NCBI GenBank assembly: GCA_902798755.1
Contig: CADBYC010000024.1
Span: 62,001 to 126,000, forward strand
Direction of reading: 5' to 3'
DNA: 64,000 nt
Source of the DNA: an uncultured Ruminococcus sp.
Lineage (GTDB): Bacteria; Bacillota; Clostridia; Oscillospirales; Acutalibacteraceae
The position numbers and the translations under genes were made by a program. The notes beneath the pieces are model-generated. The model searched no databases, was not told the DNA's origin, and was given only the letters and a program-made list of their open reading frames with translations. Positions 26,199-35,054 of this stretch are shown here, piece after piece (position 1 is the stretch's first letter; every line of letters begins with the position of its first letter).

Positions 26199-26936
26199 TT
26201 AGCGTCCGTCCTTATAGGTTCCGTAGATCTCTCTCATTTCGGCGGTGAAGCCGTTCTCGTCCTCGACGATCAGGGCGGGGAGCACGTCCATGTAGCCCTG
26301 CTTCGCGCCGCGCTTTGCTTCGCATAAAAACAGCTTCGGCGCCTTGTCCGCTCTGCCCTGTACAAAGCGCAGCTTCTTCGGCTCGAGCTCATTTTCTCTC
26401 AGGGCGCTGAGCACGTCCGTCAGGCGCTCGGGGCGCTGACAAACGGCAAACCGTCCGCCAAAGCGCAGCAGCCGCTTTGCCGCCTTGCAAATATCGTCGA
26501 GGGTGCATTGCGTTTCATGCAGGGCGATGTTCTTCGCCCCTATAGGGCTTTTGATCCCCGTGCCGTCGAGCTTGTACGGCGGGTTGCACACGACAAGGTC
26601 GCATTCGCCCGCGGGGAAGTTTTCGCTCACTTCCCTGATATCCCCGAGGACGGGACGGATCAGCCCTGCCCTTTCAATGCCTTTTGCAAGATTATGCGCG
26701 ATACTCTGTGTGAGCATTTCGATCGCTTCCTCTTGTATATCGAGGGCGGTGACGCTCTGCGGCGTGTGCTCGCGTATCATCAGCAGCGGGATCGTGCCGC
26801 AGCCCGTGCCGAGCTCAAAGACCCGCTCGCCGTTTCTGACGGCGGCAAAATCCGCGAGCAGTATCGTATCGGTGGAAAAGTGATTCTCGTCCGTGACGAA
26901 AACCTCTACGCCGCTGCCGAGCGGTTCTGTCCGCAT
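26199..26936 (-). CDS. TrmN6-like tRNA (adenine-N6)-methyltransferase (YabB family)
   Basis: 245 aa Rossmann-fold methyltransferase. SAM motif I VFELGTGCGTIPLLM, and the N6-adenine catalytic motif NPPYK in DLVVCNPPYKLDGTG. E. coli TrmN6 modifies A37 of tRNA-Val; Bacillus YabB occupies the same place next to rsmI and holB-ricT. Substrate here is inferred from the family. Own promoter at 26966-26994. Confidence 0.88.
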   Translation of the reverse strand: MRTEPLGSGVEVFVTDENHFSTDTILLADFAAVRNGERVFELGTGCGTIPLLMIREHTPQSVTALDIQEEAIEMLTQSIAHNLAKGIERAGLIRPVLGDIREVSENFPAGECDLVVCNPPYKLDGTGIKSPIGAKNIALHETQCTLDDICKAAKRLLRFGGRFAVCQRPERLTDVLSALRENELEPKKLRFVQGRADKAPKLFLCEAKRGAKQGYMDVLPALIVEDENGFTAEMREIYGTYKDGR

Positions 26937-26965
26937 AAGACCCCTCCTTACGTGTTTCTCCTTTC

Positions 26966-26994
26966 ATTCTACCACAGCCGTCCGCGCTTGTAAA
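26966..26994 (-). promoter_or_regulatory. Promoter of the TrmN6-like gene
   Basis: Minus strand: TTTACA, 17-bp spacer, TAGAAT, about 30 bp before the start codon and right after the ferredoxin terminator. Confidence 0.65.
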
Positions 26995-27028
26995 TAAAAA
27001 ACAGCCGAGACATTCGCCTCGGCTGTTC
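26993..27028 (-). terminator. Terminator of the ferredoxin gene
   Basis: Minus strand: ACAGCCGAG-loop-CTCGGCTGT followed by TTTTTTAT. Its T run overlaps the -35 region of the next promoter. Confidence 0.85.
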
Positions 27029-27042
27029 ATAAGTTGTGTAGA

Positions 27043-27213
27043 TTACTCTGCAGCAGGAGCGCCTACAGGGCAAGCGTCAGCGCAAGCACCGCACTCGATG
27101 CAAGCGTCAGCGTCGATAACATACTGGGTGTCGCCCTCAGTGATAGCGCTTACAGGGCACTCGTCAGCGCAAGCACCGCAGGAAATGCAATCTTCGGAAA
27201 TCTTATAAGCCAT
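27043..27213 (-). CDS. 2[4Fe-4S] ferredoxin
   Basis: 56 aa clostridial-type ferredoxin with two CxxCxxCxxxCP motifs: Cys9, 12, 15, 19 and Cys38, 41, 44, 48. Carries electrons between low-potential anaerobic enzymes. ATG at 27213 with AAGGAGG eleven bases upstream; a longer frame is not supported. Own promoter and terminator. It sits between ricT and the trmN6-like gene; RicT-type proteins also take part in iron-sulfur chemistry, but a link is only suggested by position. Confidence 0.95.
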   Translation of the reverse strand: MAYKISEDCISCGACADECPVSAITEGDTQYVIDADACIECGACADACPVGAPAAE

Positions 27214-27244
27214 AAAATTTAACCTCCTTGAATAAGTTGCTTTC

Positions 27245-27272
27245 ATTGTAGCACATACTTTTAAAAAATCAA
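27245..27272 (-). promoter_or_regulatory. Promoter of the ferredoxin gene
   Basis: Minus strand: TTGATT, 16-bp spacer, TACAAT, about 32 bp before the start codon. Confidence 0.65.
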
Positions 27273-27330
27273 GGTTTTAAGCCAAAAATTAGCCGTCGCT
27301 AACCATTTTTAGCTCAAGCAAATTGTGGGA

Positions 27331-28203
27331 TCACTGATCCTCGAGCTGCTTTAACTCCTGCAGCTCCTTCTTGTTGACCTTGATGTAGCCGTCCTTGACG
27401 ATACGCACCTCTTTGACCTTGAAGCTCTGGGGAGCGGCGTCGTCGGGGGTGTTGTCCATCTTGACCTTTAAGGTGCGCGCCAGCAGGTTGGTCTCGACCA
27501 CCAGCCCTCTGCCCAGCGGGGTCTTGACGATCGCGCCGACCTTCGGGGTGTGCTTTAGAAGGTCTGTGTACGCGTCCTGCTCATATTTCAGACAGCACAT
27601 CAGCCTGCCGCAGGTGCCCGAGATCTTGGTGGGGGAGAGGGACAGCCCCTGCTCCTTTGCCATCTTGATGGACACGGGGTGGAATTCGCCCAAAAAGCTC
27701 GAGCAGCAGAACGGTCTGCCGCATACGCCGAGGCCGCCGAGCATTTTGCTCTCGTCGCGCACGCCGATCTGCCTGAGCTCTATGCGGGTGCGGAAAACGG
27801 ACGCGAGGTCCTTGACCAGCGCGCGGAAGTCGACTCTGCCGTCGGCGGTGAAGTAGAACAGGATCTTTGAGTTATCAAAGGTGTATTCCACGTCTACGAG
27901 CTTCATCTCGAGCCCGTGCTCCGCGACCTTCTGCTCGCAGATCCTCAGCGCTTCTTTCTCCTTGCGGGCGTTGTCCTCGAGCCTGCGCTTGTCCTCCTTG
28001 GTCGCGGTGCGGATGACCTTCTTCAAGGGATGGACGATCTGGTCGTCGGGGACTTCTTTATTGGGAATGGCGACCTTGCCGCATTCGATACCGCGAGAGG
28101 TCTCGACGATGACGGTGTCGTTCTGTTTGAATTGCTTTTTGTCGGGGTCAAAGTAGTAGACCTTGCCTACCTCCTTGAACCTGACGCCGATTACTTCTGC
28201 CAT
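27331..28203 (-). CDS. ricT: RicT/YaaT (PSP1-domain) protein
   Basis: 290 aa. PSP1 domain in the second half with conserved cysteines (GLGVCGRPFCCSSF and GTCGRLMCCLKYEQ). In Bacillus, RicT forms the Y complex with RicA and RicF, carries [4Fe-4S] clusters, and promotes mRNA processing by RNase Y, sporulation and competence. ATG at 28203 has GGAGG five bases upstream and begins MAEVIGVRFKEVGKVYYFDP. The gene overlaps the end of holB, matching the holB-yaaT order in Bacillus. The C terminus is Lys/Glu/Leu-rich. Confidence 0.92.
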   Translation of the reverse strand: MAEVIGVRFKEVGKVYYFDPDKKQFKQNDTVIVETSRGIECGKVAIPNKEVPDDQIVHPLKKVIRTATKEDKRRLEDNARKEKEALRICEQKVAEHGLEMKLVDVEYTFDNSKILFYFTADGRVDFRALVKDLASVFRTRIELRQIGVRDESKMLGGLGVCGRPFCCSSFLGEFHPVSIKMAKEQGLSLSPTKISGTCGRLMCCLKYEQDAYTDLLKHTPKVGAIVKTPLGRGLVVETNLLARTLKVKMDNTPDDAAPQSFKVKEVRIVKDGYIKVNKKELQELKQLEDQ

Positions 28204-29048
28204 GTAATCCTCCTGTATTGTGAACTCAGCCACGTTTGCAGCAGCTGTAAATTGATGTTGGTTTTGAGCTTTCTGACCGCCTGATCGGTGACCTCGATCA
28301 GCGCGAGGATACGGGCGCGGTCGAGCTTTCTGGTCAGCTTTTTGACCTCGGGGTCGGTCGTGCTCAGTCCGCTGTAAAAGGACAGCGCCTGTCTGAGCTT
28401 TTCGACGAACACGCCCAAGGCGGCGGTCATGCTCTGCTTGTCCTTAAAGGACGAAAGGGTCTTGAGCATGTCGTATTCATACAGCGAGATCATGCCGTCG
28501 ATAACGGACGAAGCCGCCTGCTCGCTGTCGGAGTCGGTGCTGAACGTATGGCGCAGGGTGATGACGCGCGCGCGTGAGCGGACGGTCAGCAGCATGGACT
28601 TCGCGCTCTCAGCCGTGAAGATGAACAAGAGATTCTGCGGCGGTTCCTCGATGGTTTTGAGCAGCGCGTTCTGCGCGTCCTCGCGCAGGAGCTTGTCCGC
28701 GTCCCTGAACAGGAACACCTTGATATCCGCCTCGTTGGGGCGCACGCTCATTTGCGCGAGGTAGTTGTCGCGCAGGTCCTTGAGCGAGAGTATGCCGCTT
28801 TTGAGCCCCTTTGAGGGCTTTGGGATAAAGAAGTCGGGGTGAGCGTCCTTGAGCGCCTTCTGACACGCGGGACAGCTCAGACACGGGCGGCCTTGCTCCT
28901 TGCAGAGCGCTCCCGTTGCCAGTAATACGGCGGCGTTGACGCGCTCCTCGCTGTCGCCGCCCTCGATGATGATGGTGTGCGGTATCCTGCCTGATCCGAC
29001 CAGCTCGCGGACGAGCGCTTCGTTCTCTTTTTGCAGTCTGATCTCCAT
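28191..29048 (-). CDS. holB: DNA polymerase III delta-prime subunit
   Basis: 285 aa clamp-loader subunit of the AAA+ fold. N-terminal part with four Cys (CKEQGRPCLSCPAC, zinc site) and LLREDAQNALLKTIEEPPQN, the sensor/SRC-like region characteristic of delta-prime. The usual Walker A is degenerate, as expected for delta-prime. An extended -10 (TGCTATAAT, minus strand, 29081-29086) lies 33 bp upstream. Cotranscribed with ricT. Confidence 0.9.
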   Translation of the reverse strand: MEIRLQKENEALVRELVGSGRIPHTIIIEGGDSEERVNAAVLLATGALCKEQGRPCLSCPACQKALKDAHPDFFIPKPSKGLKSGILSLKDLRDNYLAQMSVRPNEADIKVFLFRDADKLLREDAQNALLKTIEEPPQNLLFIFTAESAKSMLLTVRSRARVITLRHTFSTDSDSEQAASSVIDGMISLYEYDMLKTLSSFKDKQSMTAALGVFVEKLRQALSFYSGLSTTDPEVKKLTRKLDRARILALIEVTDQAVRKLKTNINLQLLQTWLSSQYRRITWQK

Positions 29049-29080
29049 GCCCTCACCGCCTTTTCAACATATCATTGTTC

Positions 29081-29090
29081 ATTATAGCAT
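29081..29090 (-). promoter_or_regulatory. Extended -10 promoter of holB-ricT
   Basis: Minus strand TGCTATAAT with no good -35 box; spacing to the holB start is about 33 bp. Confidence 0.5.
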
Positions 29091-29161
29091 AGACAGAGTA
29101 AAAAATCCACTGTTATTTTCAGGAGGAAAAGGGGCAAAGCGTTACAATCTTGCAGTAAATC

Positions 29162-29190
29162 TTTACATTCGTACATATATTTGATACAAT
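29162..29190 (+). promoter_or_regulatory. Promoter of the small toxin mRNA
   Basis: TTTACA, 17-bp spacer, TACAAT. Predicted start near 29197, about 90 nt before the toxin start codon. Confidence 0.7.
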
Positions 29191-29286
29191 GCTTTCGCAA
29201 GGAGTTATCCACATATACGGTAGGCGGTTAACCCTCTGTTTTCAGAGGGCATAGTCCCTCTAATACATAGTAGAGGAGGGATTCTT

Positions 29287-29388
29287 ATGCAGTACGTTAC
29301 ATACAGCGACCTTATGGCGCTTGGTATGTTTATCGTCGGAATCATTACTCTCGTATTTACGATATTGATGTTTACGCATAAAAAATAA
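29287..29388 (+). CDS. Holin-like type I toxin (TxpA-related), 33 aa
   Basis: A 33-residue peptide: MQYVTYSDLM at the N terminus, one hydrophobic helix (about residues 10-29, MALGMFIVGIITLVFTILMF) and a THKK tail. The YVTYSDL start and length fit the putative holin-like toxin family of type I toxin-antitoxin loci in Firmicutes, whose peptides insert in the membrane. AGAGGAGGG precedes the ATG by six bases and can pair with TCCCTCTA (29255-29262) upstream, so translation may be held back by the leader. A second hairpin, CCCTCTGttttCAGAGGG, is nearby. A bidirectional terminator follows at once, and an antisense promoter faces it. Confidence 0.78.
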   Translation: MQYVTYSDLMALGMFIVGIITLVFTILMFTHKK

Positions 29389-29420
29389 TCGCCCAACTGC
29401 ACTTTGGGCGATTATTTTCA
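29378..29420. terminator. Bidirectional terminator shared by toxin mRNA and antisense RNA
   Basis: AATAATCGCCC...GGGCGATTATT (29384-29416) with T runs on both strands (TTTTC on plus, TTTTTT on minus). Confidence 0.8.
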
Positions 29421-29466
29421 TAAATAAATCTTCCGAGGGCTAACCGTCTATCGGGTAGCTCCTTGT
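29380..29466 (-). ncRNA. Predicted antisense antitoxin RNA (RatA-like), about 87 nt
   Basis: A near-consensus minus-strand promoter (TTGACA at 29495-29500, 16-bp spacer, TATAAT at 29473-29478) fires toward the toxin gene. The transcript would start near 29466 and end at the shared terminator, overlapping the 3' end of the toxin mRNA, the arrangement known for txpA/ratA. Its 5' part (CGATAGACGGTTAGCCCTC) resembles the toxin leader (CGGTAGGCGGTTAACCCTC). Confidence 0.7.
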
Positions 29467-29472
29467 ATCTAT

Positions 29473-29500
29473 ATTATAGCATAGTTTGCCGCTTTGTCAA
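29473..29500 (-). promoter_or_regulatory. Promoter of the antisense RNA
   Basis: Minus strand: TTGACA, 16-bp spacer, TATAAT. The strongest-looking promoter in the window. Confidence 0.8.
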
Positions 29501-29525
29501 GACAGAGCGGTTTTTTTGCTTCGGT

Positions 29526-29850
29526 TCAGAGGGCTGTAGGGTACGGCGCTCGCCGACGTACCGAAGCCTTTGATCCGAACCTGTTTCCACGCGGAGCAGC
29601 GCGGCATTTGCGTAGGGACGACCAGCAGTGGCGCTTAGCCAATCACAGGCTATGCCTGTTCTTGGAGCGCTGTTGCATGGGAGTTGTAAGCCAAATCGAA
29701 GATTTGGACAACTCCTCAATTGGTCGTCCGAGAATGACGGGCGCTTCCGTTGTCGGGGAGCGTGAGATAGGGGTGATAGGCTTCTGTCATGCGGACGAGC
29801 AGTGCTCGTCCCTACGGAAGCGTTTTCTATGCTTCGCGTTCAAATATCAT
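29526..29850. repeat. Compound GGACGAGC block with inserted module
   Basis: Reverse-order counterpart of 21835-22090. Between GTAGGGACGACCA and TGGTCGTCCG it carries about 100 extra bases (CAGTGGCGCTTAGCCAATC ... AAATCGAAGATTTGG ... AACTCCTCAATT), which looks like one repeat inserted in the loop of another palindrome. The same insert, reversed, is at about 56630-56740. An apparent 132-codon frame over this block is a repeat artefact. The remaining bases to 29922 hold nothing recognised. Confidence 0.7.
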
Positions 29851-29922
29851 CTGAACCAACGTTTCGTGAGGAACACCCTTCCCTTGCGATAACACCGCAT
29901 TTTCTCTGTATGTTACTCTGTC

Positions 29923-30387
29923 TCATTTCAGGTTCGCGATATTCGACAGCACCTCGCCGTTTTTGACCTCGATCACGCCGAAGCTCTCGTTGTAGCCCAG
30001 CGACCCGGGGTTGAAGAAGCGGATCCCGTCGCGGACGACGTCCATCGCGATGTGCGTGTGACCGTACAGCACCACCTGCGCGCCGCGCTCCTCGGCGGCT
30101 CTCTCGATGTCATACAGCCCGTATTTGACGTTGTAGATATGTCCGTGGGTCGCCATGAAGCGCACGCCGTCTACGGTGAACAGCTCGACGATCGGCATGG
30201 CGGTATCAAAGTCGCAGTTGCCCTTGACGGCGATGATCTTCATGCTCGGGAAATCCGTTTTGATATGCTCGAGCTCGTCGCGGCTGTCGCCGCAGTGCAC
30301 CACAAGGTCGGCGTTTTTGTGCATTTGCACGACCTTTCTCAGATTACGGTACGAGCCGTGGGTGTCGGATACAACGATTATTTTCAT
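29923..30387 (-). CDS. YfcE/MJ0936-type metallophosphoesterase
   Basis: 154 aa calcineurin-like phosphodiesterase. Metal-ligand motifs in order: VVSDTHGS (N terminus), HCGDS, KGNCD, ATHGH and YGHTH. Enzymes of this group hydrolyse phosphodiesters in vitro, natural substrate unclear. ATG at 30387 (MKIIVVSDTHGS) with AAGGAG upstream is preferred over a longer frame. Divergent from the 30475 gene, with an AT-rich shared promoter region containing GTATTAGTATA direct repeats. Confidence 0.92.
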   Translation of the reverse strand: MKIIVVSDTHGSYRNLRKVVQMHKNADLVVHCGDSRDELEHIKTDFPSMKIIAVKGNCDFDTAMPIVELFTVDGVRFMATHGHIYNVKYGLYDIERAAEERGAQVVLYGHTHIAMDVVRDGIRFFNPGSLGYNESFGVIEVKNGEVLSNIANLK

Positions 30388-30474
30388 ATTTTTCTCCTTA
30401 CTGCATAGTATAATACTGATATTCAATAAAATTGAGTATTAGTATAGTATTAGTATAAGGTATGAGGTGAGATC

Positions 30475-30708
30475 ATGGCTGATAATCAACAGATAGATAT
30501 TTTGATCAAAAGGCTCAGCGAGCGTATCGGCACGCCTGAGGATGAAATCAGGACCGCCGTGGGCAAGTCGAGCTACGGCAAGCTGCTCAACAAGCTCCCG
30601 TCCGATAAGGCGAAGCAGATGGAAGAGATCCTCGGCGACGAGGATAAGGCGAAGGAATTCCTGAACTCTCCGCAGGCGAAAGCCATCATGAAAAGGATCA
30701 TGGGCTGA
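30475..30708 (+). CDS. Small helical protein, unknown function
   Basis: 77 aa, predicted all-helical, charged (MADNQQIDILIKRLSERIGT, later DKAKQMEEILGDEDKAKEFL). No membrane segment, no Cys. I do not recognise the family. TGAGGTGAG before the start. The stop overlaps the next start by one base (TGATG), so it is the first gene of a three-gene set. The repeated pattern of short helices resembles small structural or adaptor proteins. Confidence 0.7.
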   Translation: MADNQQIDILIKRLSERIGTPEDEIRTAVGKSSYGKLLNKLPSDKAKQMEEILGDEDKAKEFLNSPQAKAIMKRIMG

Positions 30709-31043
30709 TGGACGATCTCTCTGAGAAGCTCAGCGGGATCTTGAGCGACCCCGAAGCCATGCGCGACATCGCGGCGCTCGCTTCACAGCTCGGCGTGGAT
30801 TCGTCGGGCTTACATAGCGAGCCTGCTCCGCCCCCGCCGAAGGACGACGCCGCCTCTCAGCTGATGGCGCTCGCGCCCATGCTCGGGTCGCTCAGGCAGG
30901 ACGACGATACCACCCGACTGCTCGACGCGATACGGCCGTTTCTGAGCGCGGAACGGCAGGAAAAGCTCGACAAGGCAAAGCGTCTGATCAAGGTGATGAA
31001 GCTCATGCCCCTGCTCAAGGACCTGCCGCTGTTCGATTTGTAA
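30708..31043 (+). CDS. Small helical protein with Pro-rich linker, unknown function
   Basis: 111 aa. Two helical regions (DLSEKLSGILSDPEAMRDIA and DTTRLLDAIRPFLSAERQEK) joined by PAPPPPK. Ends in a hydrophobic, Met/Leu-rich helix (KVMKLMPLLKDLPLFDL). Translationally coupled to the gene before it. The second half, LLDAIRPFLSAERQEKLDKA, has the look of a repeated motif seen in some Clostridial proteins of unknown role. No function assigned. Confidence 0.7.
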   Translation: MDDLSEKLSGILSDPEAMRDIAALASQLGVDSSGLHSEPAPPPPKDDAASQLMALAPMLGSLRQDDDTTRLLDAIRPFLSAERQEKLDKAKRLIKVMKLMPLLKDLPLFDL

Positions 31044-31067
31044 GACTAAGACCAAAGGTGGGATAAT

Positions 31068-31457
31068 ATGCCCCGAAATTCCCTCGAGCAAGAGGCGATG
31101 GACAGGGTCAGGCGCATGTACGCGCCCTTTGACAGCCCCCGCGCGGGGGATCGGCGCCGTGAACAGCCTCATGCCGACGGCAGACAGAAGCCGCCCGAGC
31201 ATCACGAGGAACGCCGTCACGAGGAACATCACGACCGTCATCACGGTGAACACCATCAACATGAACATCATCATGAGGAACACCGCCATGAGGAACATCA
31301 CGGCGAGTCCCCGCGTGAGGAGAAGCCCGTATCGAGCCTGCTCGATCTCTTTATGAAGGATAAGGACCAAAGCCTGATCCTGTTGCTGTTGGTGCTGTTG
31401 ATGAAGGACAATGCGGACATGAACCTTATGCTCGCGCTAATATACCTTTTGATTTAA
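31068..31457 (+). CDS. Histidine-rich protein with hydrophobic C-terminus
   Basis: 129 aa. Residues 45-78 carry about 17 His interleaved with Glu and Arg (HHEERRHEEHHDRHHGEHHQ and on). Residues 101-129 are hydrophobic in two blocks (SLILLLLVLLM, MNLMLALIYLLI). No signal peptide. The His block could bind Ni, Zn or Co, or act as a flexible charged linker; the tail could dip into the membrane or pack against partners. Third gene of the set, 25 bp after the second, GTGGGA upstream. No metal transporter or maturation gene stands next to it, so metal binding is only a possibility. Confidence 0.7.
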   Translation: MPRNSLEQEAMDRVRRMYAPFDSPRAGDRRREQPHADGRQKPPEHHEERRHEEHHDRHHGEHHQHEHHHEEHRHEEHHGESPREEKPVSSLLDLFMKDKDQSLILLLLVLLMKDNADMNLMLALIYLLI

Positions 31458-31466
31458 TGAGGGCTT

Positions 31467-31701
31467 TTTTTAGTTAGGAGTTAGGAGTGAGGAGTTTAGG
31501 GAAAGCCTACGGCTTTTTTATTGAAAAGGGTGAGGGCGAAGCCCTTCATTAACTTCTAAGTAAACGCTGATTAATGCAGTTTGCATTTTCGCTGTCATTC
31601 CGAGGGAGCGACTTAGCGACCGTGGGAATCCCACAAATAGGGACAGAAACGTCGGATTGTGCTTGCCTAACTCCTCACTCCTAACTCCTAACTCCTAACT
31701 A
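31467..31701. repeat. Heptamer-bracketed element with a GTCATT insert, copy 9
   Basis: AGTTAGG/AGTGAGG left; GGGAAAGCCTACGGCTTTTT hairpin; GGGTGAGGGCGAAGCCCTTC hairpin; then TAAGTAAACGCTGATTAATGC and GTCATTCCGAGGGAGCGACT...GTGGGAATCCCAC (31593-31640); CCTAACT repeats right. The inner element is truncated compared with 9464-9599. Fills most of the 370-bp gap before hflX. Confidence 0.72.
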
Positions 31702-31711
31702 TCATTGCCCG

Positions 31712-31740
31712 TTGCTTTTTTGATTATTACCTATTATAAT
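31712..31740 (+). promoter_or_regulatory. Promoter of hflX
   Basis: TTGCTT, 17-bp spacer, TATAAT; leader of about 80 nt to the hflX start. Confidence 0.65.
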
Positions 31741-31827
31741 AGGTTTGTCAAAGGAATTCAATCATCTGTGAGAAAAAGTCATCGGAGATACCGCCTTCGG
31801 CACTGCCGATGATGAACGGAGAAAGAT

Positions 31828-33075
<1,248 letters not shown>

Positions 33076-33091
33076 CCGATATTAATAGGAT

Positions 33092-33375
33092 AAATCGTAG
33101 GGGAAAGGCGCAACACACGTGTTTGCTCCTCCCGAAGCATTGGTTCAAATGTTGCTTCCACGCGAAGCATAGAAAACGCTTCCGTAGGGACGAGCAGTGC
33201 TCGTCCGCAGAATGACGGGCGTTTCGTATATCGAAAACGTGCGATAGGGAAAAACGCTTAAACGTGCGATAGGGAAAAACGCTTCTGCCAAGCGGACGAC
33301 CGATGGTCGTCCCTACGCAATGCTGCGCTGCTCCGCATGAAGCAGAATCTTGTCAAAGGCTTCGGCACATCGACA
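33092..33375. repeat. Compound GGACGAGC/GGACGACC block with a 25-bp tandem duplication
   Basis: Contains GTAGGGACGAGCAGTGCTCGTCC, two tandem copies of a 25-bp unit (AAACGTGCGATAGGG then AAAAACGCTT, 33233-33283), and GGACGACCGATGGTCGTCCCTAC. Same modules as 21835 and 29526. The 512-bp gap also holds the promoter of the next gene. Confidence 0.7.
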
Positions 33376-33476
33376 GATAAGCCCGCTATACTTTATAATA
33401 TGATCTGCGGAGAACGGACAAGGGGTCGCCTTATCCGTTCTTCTTTGTATATGTCCGCCAAATTTGAGAAAACCCC

Positions 33477-33505
33477 TTGCAATCGGGATATAATCGTGCT
33501 ACAAT
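33477..33505 (+). promoter_or_regulatory. Promoter of the L,D-transpeptidase gene
   Basis: TTGCAA, 17-bp spacer, TACAAT; a second TTAACAATTTGTTAA inverted repeat (33522-33533 region) lies just after, a possible operator. Confidence 0.65.
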
Positions 33506-33587
33506 GACTTCATTAACAATTTGTTAACAATTATCATACATCTTGTATGAGGACAAAACACAGATACCAAATGTAAGGAGAGATAAC

Positions 33588-35054
33588 ATGAAAGGAACGA
33601 CCAAAAAGCTGATTTCCATGCTGTTGGTGTTCGCCCTCGCGCTGACTGCGCTGTCGGCTGTCGGCTTTACTGCCGCCGAAGCGCAGGATACTCAGCCCGA
33701 GGAAACTGTCATCACGGAGAAAGAGGACCTCGCGCCTGTCGCCGTTGAGCCGACCGAAGCGCCCACTGAGGCTGCAGAGCCGACTGTAGCGCCCACCGAA
33801 GCGCCCACCGAAGCTCCCACCGAGGAGCCCGAGCCGACCGTCGGCAGGGTCAAAAACCTTGAGCGCGACAGCTTTGAGAGCGACTCCTGCCTGCTCAGCT
33901 GGGACCCCGTAGAGGGAGCGGACGGCTACTACGTCTACTACCTCAACGCCGACAATCACAAGAACTTCTCACGCTTTGCGACCGTCAGGACCACTTCCTG
34001 CAACGTCAAGCCTCTGCGCCAGGGTACGCAGTACCACTTCAAGGTCAGCGCCTTTGTCGAGTACAAGGGCAAGATCATCGAGGGCGAGCAGACCCTCAAA
34101 AAGACTGCGACCCAGCCCGCTAAGGTCACGGGACTGACCAAGTGGCGCTCCTCCGACGTGCTCGAGATGGAATGGGATCGTAATGAGAAAGCGACCGGCT
34201 ACCGCATCTACCGCACCGAGGGCAGCGGCAGGGAAACGCTGTACAAGACCATTCGCGGCTACAAGAACACCACCTACACCGAGAGCGGCATCAGGGGCGG
34301 CAGAGTCTACAAGTACCGCGTCAAAGCCTTCCGCGAGCTCTATGATACGTCCTATTCCTCCGACGCGGCGTCGATGACCTTCATGGGCGGTCTGTGCGGC
34401 CCCGACTACAGCATCACCTCCCGCTTGGGCAGAGTGAACCTGACATGGTACGCGAATCCCTACGCCACCCACTACGAGATCTACATGTCCACCACCTCGT
34501 CCAACTCGGGCTTTGTCAAGCAGTTCACCACCCCGCGCCTGTACTATAACACGCCGAAGCTGACCGTGGGCAAGACCTACTACTTCCGCGTGCGTCCGAT
34601 CTACAAGAGCGGCTCGACCCTGATCGAGGGCACCAGCAACAAGAAGAGCCAGCGTATCACCGACCGCGCCTACGGCGACTACGTCGGCGATACCTACATC
34701 GAGATCAGCATCGACCAGCAGCACATGTGGGCGTATAAGAACGGCAGACAGATCGCGTCCACCGAGGTCGTGACCGGCAATCAGTACACCGCCGACACCC
34801 CCAAGGGCTACTATGAGGTAGAGGGCAAGTCCCGCAATATCTACTTAAGCGGTCCCGGCTACAGCTCCTTTGTCAGCTACTGGATGGCGTTCATCGGCAC
34901 GTCCTACGGTATCCACGACGCGAGCTGGCGCTCCGAGTTCGGCAACCCCATCTACAAGGGCAACGGCTCTCACGGCTGCGTCAACACCCCCTACTCCGCC
35001 GTGCAGACCATCTACAACAATATCCCCTCGGGCACGCCTGTTATCATTTATTGA
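33588..35054 (+). CDS. Secreted L,D-transpeptidase (YkuD) with fibronectin type III-like repeats
   Basis: 488 aa. Signal peptide (KLISMLLVFALALTALSAVG). Then a Pro/Thr/Glu-rich stalk (APTEAPTEAPTEEPEPT). Three fibronectin-III-like domains follow, each with a YRIYR/YYVYY-type strand, at about 80-165, 170-260 and 265-360. The C-terminal YkuD domain carries the catalytic SHGCVNTP (His462, Cys464). Such enzymes make 3-3 cross-links in peptidoglycan or attach proteins to it. ATG at 33588 has AAGGAG seven bases upstream. The FN3-like arms may hold it in the wall. Confidence 0.92.
   Translation: MKGTTKKLISMLLVFALALTALSAVGFTAAEAQDTQPEETVITEKEDLAPVAVEPTEAPTEAAEPTVAPTEAPTEAPTEEPEPTVGRVKNLERDSFESDSCLLSWDPVEGADGYYVYYLNADNHKNFSRFATVRTTSCNVKPLRQGTQYHFKVSAFVEYKGKIIEGEQTLKKTATQPAKVTGLTKWRSSDVLEMEWDRNEKATGYRIYRTEGSGRETLYKTIRGYKNTTYTESGIRGGRVYKYRVKAFRELYDTSYSSDAASMTFMGGLCGPDYSITSRLGRVNLTWYANPYATHYEIYMSTTSSNSGFVKQFTTPRLYYNTPKLTVGKTYYFRVRPIYKSGSTLIEGTSNKKSQRITDRAYGDYVGDTYIEISIDQQHMWAYKNGRQIASTEVVTGNQYTADTPKGYYEVEGKSRNIYLSGPGYSSFVSYWMAFIGTSYGIHDASWRSEFGNPIYKGNGSHGCVNTPYSAVQTIYNNIPSGTPVIIY

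Noticed and set aside
29494..29892. A 132-codon plus-strand frame
   Set aside because: Lies wholly in repeat blocks; its peptide pieces recur in other frames over other copies of the same repeats.
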